Notes: generated from the letters alone by a model not told the origin. Positions 28,459 to 37,627 are shown, counted from the stretch's first letter. The stretch is 64,000 bases of DNA from Thiomonas sp. (GCA_027443745.1 DAIAZB010000395.1:3989-67988); one strand, 5' to 3'. Numbers and translations are program-made.

Positions 28459-28712
28459 CTTAAATTATCTTCCTGTGCCGTTTTCTCGCTGCAAATTTGG
28501 CCTTAACCCGATGCCATCGAAGTTTAACGTCTTTCACGCCGAGACTTATGGTAGCCTCCGGCTTACTCCACGGCGTCTATAACCACCACCACACACCCGC
28601 TTGGTCCATCCCGATCCAAACTGAAGTACGCGATTTTGGCTAATGGACAATCATCGCTCGCGAACAAAATATGCCAGTATAACCTCATCAAGTGAAGTCG
28701 AAATAGAACAAG

Positions 28713-29378
28713 TTATGGATAGTACCTTTGACTACTCCACGGAGCACCCTGTGAATTTCGCGTGAAGACAAGACGGTCATGTAGCCTATAAGGCTTATCC
28801 ATCCAAAATTCCATATAGGTTGGGACGATACGGAAGCCGGTCCAGTGGCGCGGTCGCGGGATGGCGCCAAGCGCATACTTGACGGCCTGAACGGCGACAG
28901 CCTTCCGCAACTCATGCCTGCCCGCAAGCGGACGTGACTGGCGACTAGCCCATGCGCCTATCCTGCTCGCCCGTGGGCGCGAAGCAAAATAGGCGTCGGC
29001 CTCATCCTCCGTCACTAGCATTACTTGCCCGCGGAGCCGCACCTGACGCCGAAGTGACTTCCAATGTAGAACCGCAGCGGCCTGCATGTTCGCCAAGAGC
29101 TCGACTCCTTTTTGGGATTCAGTATTCGTAAAGAACACGAAGCCATTAGAATCAAACCCTTTCAGCAATACCATCCGGACATTCGGTAACCCTACCGTAT
29201 CCGAGGTGGCGATCGCCATGGCATTGGCATCGTTAATTTCCTTGATGTGTGCAAGTGCAAGCCATTCCCCAAAGAGCGCGAACGGATCCTCACCGTTGAC
29301 CACATCTTCGTCGTTCTCGAATGCGACATCTGGGTTGAGTCCCACCAAATCCATTGCTTTCTCCTGGCCTTGGCCCAT
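28713..29378 (-). CDS. Pyridoxamine 5'-phosphate oxidase family protein (PdxH-like)
   Basis: The 221-residue flavoprotein follows PdxH closely: [34 protein letters not shown], the substrate loop ASRQSRPL and a C-terminal [15 protein letters not shown]. PdxH makes PLP from PNP or PMP, while the related PhzG acts in phenazine synthesis; the C-terminal match favours true PdxH. GAGGAGGT precedes ATG 29378, and the gene starts 13 bp after the upstream stop. It may raise PLP supply for this pathway. Confidence 0.88.
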   Translation of the reverse strand: MGQGQEKAMDLVGLNPDVAFENDEDVVNGEDPFALFGEWLALAHIKEINDANAMAIATSDTVGLPNVRMVLLKGFDSNGFVFFTNTESQKGVELLANMQAAAVLHWKSLRRQVRLRGQVMLVTEDEADAYFASRPRASRIGAWASRQSRPLAGRHELRKAVAVQAVKYALGAIPRPRHWTGFRIVPTYMEFWMDKPYRLHDRLVFTRNSQGAPWSSQRYYP

Positions 29379-29391
29379 ACCGCGTACCTCC

Positions 29392-30678
29392 TCATCCGAC
29401 TGGAATGGGCTGGTGTTCCGGCAGCAAATTCCGCCATTTGTCCAACGGGTGGCCGGGCTTGGTCACAAGGCGCATTGAGCCGTCAATATTCACAACGACT
29501 TCGCCGGCTGGCGGAACGTTCAAAAATTCCATGTGCTGCGTTGCACAATAGGCGCCAACATCAAAGATCAGAAGATAACCACCAGCTACGACAGAATTAG
29601 GGACTACAGCCTCACCCGGCAATATATAATCATTTCTGAGAAGACTTCGACCGCGAATCTTGCATGTTACAGCGTCTTCGCCGTGGAAAATTTCTCGAAA
29701 CGTATCATCTAGAAAAACGGTATTGTGTGATCGGTTGCGTAGCTGCGCCGAAGGCATCAGCATGCGCGATCCGTCGGTGACGACAATGTTGGCGTTGGAA
29801 TGTTTCACGATATCGCGTTTTACGCCAACTAAGAGTACGCCAGTGTCTGCCAGAATGTCCCGACCTGGCTCGATCAAGAAATTAACGTAATCTGGAATTC
29901 CCATCTCGGCCGCAAGCACACGAATGGCTTTGAAGTAGGTAAGCCAGTCAAAATGCTTTATCTGATCATCCCACCCTTCATATTTGAAGCCATGGCCGCC
30001 TGCAAAGTTGATCGATTTCGCAGTTGAAAAATGATCAAGAAACATACGGAAGATCTGGCGTGCTATATCAATCATGTCATCAAGCGAATTGCCGCTACCG
30101 CAGTACACCTCGAAGCATTCAAGTGTACGGTCATGGGCCTTAAGCATTTGTGCAAGGTCGGCTAATTGGTCGACCTTAATGCCGGGCTTGTCAGAGCCGA
30201 GGCTGTCGATCCGAACACTAATTGTCTTAGCCTTTTGCTGCAGAGCAAAGGTGATTTCGTCGAGACTCGCCAAGAAGGTTGGGTATCCATGCTGTCCCCA
30301 AAAACTGATCTCTTCGTTCGATACGTGCCCGGGTGAAACGATGAAGTTTGAATAGCCAAACTTTGTGACGATCTCGTGTTCGTTCGGCATCTGGAGAAGA
30401 ATACCAACACCTTCATCTCGCAGCGGCCTCAGAATGTGCGGGTTGGCGTTGGGGAAAAACGGGACAAAAATAGAAAGTCGATCCCCAAGGCCAGCCTCAA
30501 CTGCGGCAGCTTTCACTCGGCGGGCATTCTTCGTTAACTGCGCCGCGCTATAGATAAATACAGGTGTTCCAGCGTAGTTAACAATCATCTCAAGATTTAC
30601 CGATCCAATCCAATGCGTACCAAGCCGTGAAATGTGAGTTGAGGTCGGATGACTCTCTATATATTCGGTTGATTTCAT
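29392..30678 (-). CDS. PLP-decarboxylase-fold protein lacking the PLP lysine
   Basis: The 428-residue protein has the fold-type III barrel and C-terminal beta domain of LysA/ornithine decarboxylases, with EPGR at 270-273 and a [13 protein letters not shown] motif. The site of the PLP lysine reads [12 protein letters not shown] (residues 70-81) where families have a YxxKAN pattern, so the lysine is gone. The histidine of the HxGS motif is replaced (YCGSGN) and the catalytic cysteine of GPxCExxD is Leu346. It is probably not a normal decarboxylase; a binding or altered role is inference. It is first in the operon. GGGAG precedes ATG 30678. Confidence 0.82.
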   Translation of the reverse strand: MKSTEYIESHPTSTHISRLGTHWIGSVNLEMIVNYAGTPVFIYSAAQLTKNARRVKAAAVEAGLGDRLSIFVPFFPNANPHILRPLRDEGVGILLQMPNEHEIVTKFGYSNFIVSPGHVSNEEISFWGQHGYPTFLASLDEITFALQQKAKTISVRIDSLGSDKPGIKVDQLADLAQMLKAHDRTLECFEVYCGSGNSLDDMIDIARQIFRMFLDHFSTAKSINFAGGHGFKYEGWDDQIKHFDWLTYFKAIRVLAAEMGIPDYVNFLIEPGRDILADTGVLLVGVKRDIVKHSNANIVVTDGSRMLMPSAQLRNRSHNTVFLDDTFREIFHGEDAVTCKIRGRSLLRNDYILPGEAVVPNSVVAGGYLLIFDVGAYCATQHMEFLNVPPAGEVVVNIDGSMRLVTKPGHPLDKWRNLLPEHQPIPVG

Positions 30679-30881
30679 TTGCTAAACTCCCTGATAGTGT
30701 TAAGCAATATTTAATTTGATGGATAACGAATCGGTTTATTTTTTGCCGGGCGCTGGGCATGTAAAAAACGAGGAGCTTCTTGGCAGTCCAGCAATTTGCA
30801 CGAAGCAGTTTCAATATTTGCAGGCCCATTCTTTAACTGGATGTGAAAACTAATTGTTATTAGTCATCCATTAATTGCAAA

Positions 30882-31460
30882 TCAAAAATTGATCGGCTCT
30901 GCATTTTCTGTCCAAAATACCCAGCAAGCAAAAATCGGATGCCCATCAATAATCATTGGCGGCCCCGCACGGTGCGCATGGAAGCCAGCCCTCCGTAATA
31001 ACCTCTCCACCCCGATATTCGTCACCATAATGAGCCGCTTAGCCCCTTGCTCGGCCGCACAGGAAATGGATGCGCGCATCAATGCGATCGCCGCCTCTGA
31101 GGACATCTTCCCCAGTGCTGACGTAGCTTGGCTGTTGAAATCCGTGGCCGCAAAGCGCGACAACTCCCAGACATCCGGGGAAGCCGGTGGGGCGAGGCCG
31201 TTCAAGAGTTGTGGGAAAACCTCGCCCAGGAGGTAGGGCTTGGTGGTGGGCAGTAGCCGTGCACAGCCGCAGACACGCCCCTGACCATCCTGGCCAACAA
31301 CATAGACGGTATCCGGGCGATCGAACTGGTCCGCCTCAATGCCATCCTGGGAGGGCACATCCCATTCCAGCTTCTCGACAAACACCCGATGGCGATAGCG
31401 CCCGACGCTGTTGTGCAAGCTCTGCGGGAGCTGCGCCGAGGATCCTGTCACGATGTGCAT
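30882..31460 (-). CDS. luxI: LuxI-family acyl-homoserine lactone synthase
   Basis: The 192-residue enzyme couples an acyl-ACP with SAM to make an AHL signal. Conserved residues are visible in RYRHRVFVEKLEWDV, EADQFDRPDTVYVV, GCARLLPTTKPYLL and WELSRFA. The start was placed at ATG 31460 because GGAGGT lies six bases upstream; the longer ATG at 31478 lacks this. A lux-box-like dyad 61 bp upstream suggests positive autoinduction. The acyl chain cannot be deduced. A stretch of about 200 bp separates it from the downstream operon. Confidence 0.93.
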   Translation of the reverse strand: MHIVTGSSAQLPQSLHNSVGRYRHRVFVEKLEWDVPSQDGIEADQFDRPDTVYVVGQDGQGRVCGCARLLPTTKPYLLGEVFPQLLNGLAPPASPDVWELSRFAATDFNSQATSALGKMSSEAAIALMRASISCAAEQGAKRLIMVTNIGVERLLRRAGFHAHRAGPPMIIDGHPIFACWVFWTENAEPINF

Positions 31461-31521
31461 ACCACCTCCAATTGGCATTGAGCCTTGGAGGTGTATTCCA
31501 CCTGCGCCAACTCGGGCGCGT

Positions 31522-31541
31522 AACTGTTAGATCTGACAGGT
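31522..31541 (-). promoter_or_regulatory. Lux-box-like operator upstream of luxI
   Basis: The site AACTGTTAGATCTGACAGGT is a 20-bp lux-box-like dyad with a CTGT-N8-ACAG core. It lies between the RsaM-like stop (31544) and the luxI start at 31460. Control by the adjacent LuxR is inference from position and from the match to known lux boxes. Confidence 0.75.
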
Positions 31542-31543
31542 CA

Positions 31544-31981
31544 TCAGGCGTAACGTGAACGAATATGCTGTTCGACCGTTGCTTGCCAGGACCATGTTGA
31601 AATCAGCACGCCCAGCGCGGCATCGGTCCTGCATCTGCCCAGGTCGCGGTGCTGAGCATCCACGATCATCACATTGCTTCGGGGTTCGCCGATAGGGGTA
31701 TAGATGAGCGGCATCGCAGAGGCATCAAGCCACCAGTCCCACCCCAGGGTGATCACCGGGGATGTTGTGCTCACCCATTCGGTGTAACCGGATACGGGGT
31801 CCAGACTGGCGCCTTCAAAGGTGGGCGGAGATCCGACATGTTCATCCAAGCCGGACAGCAGATGGGCGAAGGGAATCGTCCTTAGGGTTTCAACGGTGAG
31901 ACGGATCAGACCGTCATCTGACAGGGTCATCATTGGCGCTCGGAATAATGCAAGGCCATCACCCGTGGTCGGGTACATCAT
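31544..31981 (-). CDS. RsaM-like (DUF4902) quorum-sensing modulator
   Basis: The 145-residue protein has the size and style of the RsaM family (DUF4902) encoded between luxI and luxR genes in Burkholderia and relatives: RLTVETLRTIPFAHLLSGLDEH, GYTEWVS and ITLGWDWWLD. RsaM dampens AHL production. GAGGA precedes ATG 31981, which is why this start was chosen over the 32029 frame. It sits between luxI and the divergent luxR. Confidence 0.78.
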   Translation of the reverse strand: MMYPTTGDGLALFRAPMMTLSDDGLIRLTVETLRTIPFAHLLSGLDEHVGSPPTFEGASLDPVSGYTEWVSTTSPVITLGWDWWLDASAMPLIYTPIGEPRSNVMIVDAQHRDLGRCRTDAALGVLISTWSWQATVEQHIRSRYA

Positions 31982-32041
31982 GTTTGTAGTCCTCGATGAA
32001 TTGCAGGGGGTCACGTTACATGAAGACACAATGCAGGAGTA

Positions 32042-32806
32042 GTGTCAAATATGACAGTCCGCCACAAGAACTGTCCGCAGGAGAAGGCCGTGAAGGGATG
32101 GCAAGAACACCAACTCCATGCGCTGCAAACGATCACGTGTGACGCGCAGTTGTTCGAGCTCGCCGCCTCGATCGTCCAATCCCTCGGATTCGACCATTGC
32201 TCCTATGGGCTACGTATGCCGCTGCCGGTCTCTCAGCCCAGGGTGGTGTTGCTGACCAATTATCCGCGTGCGTGGGAGGAACGGTACAAGGAGAGGGGAT
32301 ACGTTGCGGTTGACCCCACGGTCCGCCATGGCACGCACTCCCTGCAGCCCGTCGTATGGTCGGACGCGTTCTTCGCCTCGAGTCGCGATCTCTGGGAAGA
32401 AGCCCGCTCGTTCGGCTTGTGTGTTGGCTGGGCGCAATCCAGCCGGGACGTAAACAGCACCATGGGCCTGTTGTCGGTGTCGCGATCGGGGGAGCCGATC
32501 TCCGAGGTCGAACTGCGCGGCAAGGAGATCAAGCTGGCTTGGCTGACGCAGATGGTGCATCTTGGGATGTCGCGCATCCTCACGGCCAAGTTGATGCCTG
32601 AAGCGAAGGTAAAGCTTACCGACCGGGAGATCGAGGTGCTGCGATGGACTGCGGATGGCAAGACGGCGTCGGAGATCGCCGACATCCTCAACATCTCCGA
32701 GCGCACCGCGAATTTTCACATTGCCAACGTGATCACCAAGCTGAATGCACCGAACAAGACCGCTGCGGTCATTCGGGCGGGAATGCTGGGGATGCTGGGC
32801 TCGTAA
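32042..32806 (+). CDS. luxR: LuxR-family AHL receptor/transcription factor
   Basis: The product has 254 residues. The N-terminal autoinducer domain holds the usual conserved parts (LGFDHCSYGLRMPLP, NYPRAWEERYKERGYVAVDP, VVWSDAFF, GWAQSS). The C-terminal DNA-binding domain is the LuxR helix-turn-helix (LTDREIEVLRWTADGKTASE, ISERTANFHIANVITKLN). CAGGAG precedes GTG 32042; ATG 32051 is an alternative. It is divergent from the RsaM-like gene. It should activate luxI and perhaps the radical SAM gene. Confidence 0.93.
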   Translation: MSNMTVRHKNCPQEKAVKGWQEHQLHALQTITCDAQLFELAASIVQSLGFDHCSYGLRMPLPVSQPRVVLLTNYPRAWEERYKERGYVAVDPTVRHGTHSLQPVVWSDAFFASSRDLWEEARSFGLCVGWAQSSRDVNSTMGLLSVSRSGEPISEVELRGKEIKLAWLTQMVHLGMSRILTAKLMPEAKVKLTDREIEVLRWTADGKTASEIADILNISERTANFHIANVITKLNAPNKTAAVIRAGMLGMLGS

Positions 32807-32867
32807 GCTCCCCCACTGAGTAGACAGTCTGAAAATATTGACTTCCGCATCTTCAAGGAAGAGAGCG

Positions 32868-33134
32868 ATGAGGAAGTCGAGATTCACGGAGGCCCAGATC
32901 ATGTCGATCCTGGCCGAAGGCGAAGCTGGCCTGCTGGTGACGGAGGTCTGCCGCAAGCACGGCATCAGCACGGTGGCGTACTACCAATGGAAGAGCAAGT
33001 ACGCTGACATGTTGGTCAGCGAGCTCAAGCGGACTAAGGAACTCGAGGCCGAGAACGCGCGGCTCAAGCGCATGTACGCCGAGCTGGCCCTGGAGAACGC
33101 CGCAATCAAGGACGTGCTGTCCCGAAAGTTGTGA
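32868..33134 (+). CDS. IS3-family (IS51-like) transposase OrfA
   Basis: This 88-residue protein begins MRKSRFTEAQIMSILAEGEA and carries a helix-turn-helix and a C-terminal coiled coil (KELEAENARLKRMYAELALE), as in IS3-family OrfA of the IS51 type. OrfB follows in overlapping register at 33131, but only its first 20 or so codons survive. The element is a remnant that marks the right border of the quorum-sensing locus. Confidence 0.85.
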   Translation: MRKSRFTEAQIMSILAEGEAGLLVTEVCRKHGISTVAYYQWKSKYADMLVSELKRTKELEAENARLKRMYAELALENAAIKDVLSRKL

Positions 33135-33360
33135 CGCCGGCTGCCAAGCGCGCCGCGGTGCAGGGCATGGTCGAACACCGGCTCGGCTTCAGCTATGAGG
33201 GCACGTTTCGCCAAGCCACCGTGGTCAAGGGCCGCAACCGCGACACCGCCAGGTTCAGCATCATCGACGGCGAATGGCCGGCCCTGCAATCGGTCATCGA
33301 GGACTGGCTCGATCCCGGCAATTTCACCCCGGATGGGCGACAGCGCAGCGCCCTCGCGGA
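33131..33360 (+). pseudogene. Chimeric frame: IS3 OrfB start fused to GNAT acetyltransferase end
   Basis: The frame starts as OrfB (TPAAKRAAVQGMVEHRLGFS) and at about 33192 switches in frame to a GNAT acetyltransferase C-terminus (YEGTFRQATVVKGRNRDTAR, WPALQSVIEDWLDPGNF). Both partners are incomplete. It is a deletion scar between the IS remnant and the GC-rich gene group to the right. Confidence 0.7.
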
Positions 33361-33438
33361 CAGGACCGCGGCGAAACCCTCCACGACGAAGATCGACGCT
33401 GGCAGCCCGCGCAACGCCGCCGACTCCGATGACGTCCG

Positions 33439-33732
33439 CTACGGCTGTTCGGCAAGAAACGCCAAATCCGGGCTCGTCGTCGTCGCGGCGATGTCGATCA
33501 CCTCGTAGTCGGCCACGTCAGCCGTCTTGAACGCATCGCCGGCCAAGATCGCGTCGAGCTTCGCGCGCGCCATCGCCGCGGCCAGGATGAAGCCGCCGAC
33601 GCGCGGGCGCTGCGCCCCCGAGAGCAGGAAGTGCCCGTCGGCATAGTGCTCGCGCAGCCAGGCGCGGTGCGTGTCGACATGCCGGTCGACCTCGTGCAGC
33701 GGAGCCTTGTAGCGAAGAATGATGGCGTACAT
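33439..33732 (-). CDS. YciI-family protein
   Basis: The 97-residue protein matches the YciI fold: MYAIILRYKAPLHEVDRHVDTH, FLLSGAQRPRVGGFILA and a late DPF-like AGDAFKTADVADYEV. Members are small dimeric proteins sometimes linked to oxidative or chlorinated-compound chemistry; the histidine in the HxxxH-type region is kept. The start is ATG 33732. It is followed upstream by the LysR gene in the same orientation, 33 bp away. Confidence 0.85.
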   Translation of the reverse strand: MYAIILRYKAPLHEVDRHVDTHRAWLREHYADGHFLLSGAQRPRVGGFILAAAMARAKLDAILAGDAFKTADVADYEVIDIAATTTSPDLAFLAEQP

Positions 33733-33764
33733 GAATGCATCGTCCTGTTGAAAACAGGACAAGC

Positions 33765-34664
33765 TTATCCGGTGCCAGCCATGGCGGCACGGTTCTCGTG
33801 GATGAGGTCCGTCAGCAGATCCGCGATCACGCGCACCCGGGGTGAATCCCGCAGACCCTGCTGGATCACCAGCCAGATGTCCTGAGACACGCACCGCGAT
33901 GGCGCCAGGCGGCGCTCCAGCAGCGGGCTGGTGTCCGCGATGTAGCAAGGCAGGACGGCTAGGCCCAGGCCCCGTTCCGCAGCGTGCAACTGGCTGAAGA
34001 GGCTGTTGGCGGTCAGCGCGATCGTGGCGTGCGGGAAGCGTTCGCGCTGCCAGCGGGCCTGCACGAGATGCTGCACCGAGAGGTCCCATCCGATCCACGG
34101 CAGCCTGGCAAGATCCTCCCGTCCTCGCTTGCCCGCGGCCGGCGCCAGGCCTTTGCGCGCGTAGACAGCGTAGGCCTGCGTGCCCAGGCGGCGCACGACC
34201 AGTCCGCCCGACTCGGGACGCACCAGGCGCAGGGCAAGATCGGCATCGCGGCGGTAGAGGTCCTGCACCGCGGAGCCGGTGACCAGTTCCAGCACGAGAT
34301 CGGGGTAGCGTGGCGCCATCTCGGCCCAGCGCGGCAGGATCAACAGGTTCGCCAGCGCCTCGTTGGTGGCCAGCCGGACATGGCCGCGCGGCGTCGAGCC
34401 CAGGTCCGCGGCGTGCCCGCGCAGTTGCACGACCGCATCCTCGACGCGACGCGCCTCGTCCAGCAGACCGGAGCCGTCTTCGGTCAGCCGGTAGCCGCTG
34501 GCATGGCGCACGAACAGCGACACGCCGAGCGCATGTTCCAGCTGCGCCACGCGCCGGCCGACCGTCGACGGACTCACGCCCAGTTGCACGGCGGCGCCCG
34601 ACAGGCTGTGGGTGCGTGCGACCAGCAGAAACAGGCGCAGGTCGTCCCAGCTCAGGTTTTCCAT
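33765..34664 (-). CDS. LysR-family regulator
   Basis: This 299-residue protein has the N-terminal winged helix-turn-helix (LFLLVARTHSLSGAAVQLGV, STVGRRVAQLEHALGVSLF) and a substrate-binding C-terminal domain. ATG 34664 is preceded by AAGGTGG; an in-frame ATG at 34685 is possible. It is divergent from the aldo/keto reductase gene at 34768, so it likely regulates that gene. Confidence 0.88.
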   Translation of the reverse strand: MENLSWDDLRLFLLVARTHSLSGAAVQLGVSPSTVGRRVAQLEHALGVSLFVRHASGYRLTEDGSGLLDEARRVEDAVVQLRGHAADLGSTPRGHVRLATNEALANLLILPRWAEMAPRYPDLVLELVTGSAVQDLYRRDADLALRLVRPESGGLVVRRLGTQAYAVYARKGLAPAAGKRGREDLARLPWIGWDLSVQHLVQARWQRERFPHATIALTANSLFSQLHAAERGLGLAVLPCYIADTSPLLERRLAPSRCVSQDIWLVIQQGLRDSPRVRVIADLLTDLIHENRAAMAGTG

Positions 34665-34767
34665 GGATGCAAAACCACCTTGCATGGATTTCTCTTCACG
34701 AGCATAGCAGCGCTGCGAATAATCATCGGTGTTGCGGCGCCTTGCCGCCCTCCTCACGAGACCTTTC

Positions 34768-35757
34768 ATGAATACACGACGCCTGGGCCGTGACGGCCCC
34801 GAAGTCTCTGCCCTTGGGCTTGGCTGCATGGGTATGAGCGACTTCTACGGAAGCCATGACGACGCGACATCCGAGGCGCTGATCGGCGCCGCGCTGGACC
34901 GAGGCGTGAACTTCCTCGACACCGCCGACGCGTATGGACCGTTCAGCAACGAGGAACTGATCGGCCGAGTGATCCGTGGGCGCCGTGGCGAGGTCTTTCT
35001 GGCCACCAAGTTCGGCATCGAGCGCGACCCCGCCGACCCGAAGGGGCGGCGCATCAACGGCAGGCCCGACTACGTGCGCCGGGCCTGCGACGCCAGCCTG
35101 CGACGGCTTGGCGTCGATCACATCGATCTGTACTACCAGCACCGGGTCGATCGCAACGTGCCGATCGAAGAGACCGTGGGCACGATGGCCGACCTGGTGC
35201 GCGCCGGCAAGGTGCGCCACCTGGGCTTGTCCGAGGTCGCTCCGGGGACGTTGCGACGAGCGCATGCGGTCCACCCGATCACAGCGGTGCAGAGCGAATA
35301 CTCGCTGTGGACCCGCGATCCCGAAGATGACGTGCTCGACACCTGCGCCGAGCTGGGCGTGGGCTTCGTCGCCTACAGCCCCTTGGGGCGCGGATTCCTC
35401 ACCGGTGCCATCCGCAGTCCCGCGGACTTCGAACCCGACGACTATCGCCGCAGCAGCCCGCGCTTCCAGGGCGAGCACTTCGAAAAAAACCTCGCGCTGG
35501 TCGCAACCGTGCGCGAGCTCGCGACCGCGAAGGGGTGCACGCCCGCCCAGCTGGCGCTGGCCTGGGTTCTCGGGCGCGGCCCGCACATCGTGCCGATTCC
35601 GGGAACACGCCGGCTGGCGCGGCTGGAGGAAAACCTGGGCGCCCTGCAGGTGACTCTCGCCGTCGAGGAACGCAAACACATCGACGCGCTGTTCCCGCCG
35701 GACGCGGCCAGCGGCACGCGGTATGCCGAGAACATGATGGGCCTGGTGCGCGGCTGA
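34768..35757 (+). CDS. Aldo/keto reductase
   Basis: This 329-residue NADPH-dependent reductase has the AKR tetrad region: [19 protein letters not shown] (Asp, Tyr), EVFLATKFG (Lys) and [10 protein letters not shown] (His). The family reduces aldehydes and ketones in the cytosol. It lies divergent to a LysR gene and 41 bp upstream of an MFS transporter in the same direction, an arrangement common for electrophile detoxification genes. Confidence 0.9.
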   Translation: MNTRRLGRDGPEVSALGLGCMGMSDFYGSHDDATSEALIGAALDRGVNFLDTADAYGPFSNEELIGRVIRGRRGEVFLATKFGIERDPADPKGRRINGRPDYVRRACDASLRRLGVDHIDLYYQHRVDRNVPIEETVGTMADLVRAGKVRHLGLSEVAPGTLRRAHAVHPITAVQSEYSLWTRDPEDDVLDTCAELGVGFVAYSPLGRGFLTGAIRSPADFEPDDYRRSSPRFQGEHFEKNLALVATVRELATAKGCTPAQLALAWVLGRGPHIVPIPGTRRLARLEENLGALQVTLAVEERKHIDALFPPDAASGTRYAENMMGLVRG

Positions 35758-35798
35758 TCCCACGCGAACGATCGCCAGCTCCCTCCTGCACCACCATC

Positions 35799-36974
35799 AT
35801 GGAACACCGTGCCACACAGCGTGACGCCACTGCACGCTTCACCGTGCTGATGGCGGCGGCCTGCGGCGTTTCGGTGGCGAACCTCTACTATGCGCAACCG
35901 CTGTTGCAGCAGTTCGCCGGAACCTTCCACGTCACGATCGCCAGGATCGGTATCGTGCCTTCGGCCGTGCAAATCGGCTACGCGGCCGGGCTGATCCTCA
36001 TCGGTCCGCTGGGCGATCGCCACGCCCGCCATCGCATCATCCTCTGGCTGTCCGCGCTGCTTGTTCCGGTGACCCTGTCGGCCGCACTGGCCCCTTCGGT
36101 GGCCTGGCTGGCCACGGCTGCATTCTCCATTGGGGTGTTGTCATCGATCGCGCAGCAGATCATTCCACTGGTCGCGCACCTTGCCCGGCCGGAGGAACGC
36201 GGCCGATCGATCGGGACCGTGATGAGCGGACTGATGATCGGCATTCTCGGCGGACGCGTGCTCGCCGGCGCGGTGGCGCAGTGGAGCAGTTGGCGCATGG
36301 TGTTCATCGTCGGCGCAGCACTCAACGCGGCCATGTTCGCGATGCTCTGGAGGGAACTGCCTCGGCAGCCTGCGCCGGCACACGCCGGGCAACGCTATCT
36401 CGCGCTCATCACGTCCACGTTCGCCCAATTCGGAAAATTTCCCGAACTGCGCACGGCAGCGTTGACCGGCGCGCTGTTCTTCGGCAGCTTCAGCGTGTTC
36501 TGGGTCGGCTTGACTCCACTGCTGCAGAGCACGGACTACGGCTACGGTCCTGCAGTCGTGGGCTCCTTCGGGCTGCTGGGAATCGCCGGCGCGAGCGCAG
36601 CGGCACTCTCCGGGCGCTGGTCGGACCGTGCCCGGGGCCCTCGGCGCATTCGCGGCGCGGCCCTGCTTGTCGTCCTGTCGTCGTGGGGCGCGGCAAGCTT
36701 CGGCGAGCACTCCCTCTGGGGGCTCGTGGTCGGTATCGTCGCCGTGGACGCTGGCTGTCAGGCGGCGCATATCGCCAACCAGGCGTCGATCCACGCGCTG
36801 CCGAGCGAGGTACGCAACCGCGTCAACGCCCTGTACATGACCTACTACTTCGGCGGCGGCGCGCTTGGGTCCCTGCTGGCGAGCCACGCCTGGAGCCTGG
36901 GCGGGTGGCCCGCCGTGGTCTCAGTGGGTGCCGGTTTCGCCGTGCTATCGCTGGTCGTGCACGCGCTGGGTTGA
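35799..36974 (+). CDS. MFS transporter
   Basis: This 391-residue membrane protein has about twelve hydrophobic segments and the MFS motif GPLGDRHARHRI between the second and third. It resembles drug/metabolite efflux members of the AraJ/YnfM type (SVANLYYAQPLLQQFAGTFH). The start ATG 35799 follows the reductase by 41 bp, so they are likely cotranscribed. It is convergent with the DUF2867 gene. The substrate is unknown. Confidence 0.88.
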   Translation: MEHRATQRDATARFTVLMAAACGVSVANLYYAQPLLQQFAGTFHVTIARIGIVPSAVQIGYAAGLILIGPLGDRHARHRIILWLSALLVPVTLSAALAPSVAWLATAAFSIGVLSSIAQQIIPLVAHLARPEERGRSIGTVMSGLMIGILGGRVLAGAVAQWSSWRMVFIVGAALNAAMFAMLWRELPRQPAPAHAGQRYLALITSTFAQFGKFPELRTAALTGALFFGSFSVFWVGLTPLLQSTDYGYGPAVVGSFGLLGIAGASAAALSGRWSDRARGPRRIRGAALLVVLSSWGAASFGEHSLWGLVVGIVAVDAGCQAAHIANQASIHALPSEVRNRVNALYMTYYFGGGALGSLLASHAWSLGGWPAVVSVGAGFAVLSLVVHALG

Positions 36975-36999
36975 AGTCCTACAACTGTGGGGGTGCTGG

Positions 37000-37515
37000 C
37001 TAACGTGCGAGCGATGCCAACACCGCGGGCGCGATTCGCCTGTGCAACGGTCTGACCGGGATCATGTACAGGTGCCCGAGCAGGTTGTGGACCCGGACCA
37101 CCGTCGTGACGGTCACGAGAACACGGCCAGTACCGCATGCCCGCCGATGCACGGAAAGGACGACGTCCAGGTGCTTGTCCCTGTCGCCCAGCAGGGTCTC
37201 GGCGAATGTGTTCTGAACCAAGGTGAAGATGCCAACGCGGTCGCCGGGCCGATAGGCCGATTCGGCTCCGGCCGGGTCGACGGCGCTCAAGGGGCCAAGA
37301 TCCTTCAGCCCGACGAGAACCGCTGCGCGGTTGCGCAATGCCATGCATCGCTCGACCCATGCCGGCGTCGCGGCGAGCGACTGCATGAACAGGCGGAGCG
37401 CTGACCGCCCATCATCGACCAAGTCGATGCTCCATGCGTCGTAAAAGTTCGCGCCAGGCAGATGGTCTGCGATCAAGCTGCCTGGCGGTACCTGGGTCGC
37501 CTTCGGTCTTTCCAT
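37000..37515 (-). CDS. DUF2867 family protein
   Basis: The 171-residue product matches the DUF2867 family: LPGANFYDAWSIDL, GDRVGIFTLVQNTFAETLLGDRDKHLDV and HNLLGHLYMIPVRPLHR. The function is unknown; fold members bind small hydrophobic ligands. The start ATG 37515 was chosen because the frame upstream overlaps the TetR gene region. It follows that TetR gene in the same orientation after about 110 bp. Confidence 0.78.
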   Translation of the reverse strand: MERPKATQVPPGSLIADHLPGANFYDAWSIDLVDDGRSALRLFMQSLAATPAWVERCMALRNRAAVLVGLKDLGPLSAVDPAGAESAYRPGDRVGIFTLVQNTFAETLLGDRDKHLDVVLSVHRRACGTGRVLVTVTTVVRVHNLLGHLYMIPVRPLHRRIAPAVLASLAR

Positions 37516-37627
37516 GGCTCGCGTCGCGTGAGATGTCTGGGAAATGCCCGTGGCGAAGGGGCGATCGTTCGGACGCCGAATGAGAACAACGTTGCGGCTA
37601 ACAGCCAGCCGGGCGAGGCAATCCGCT

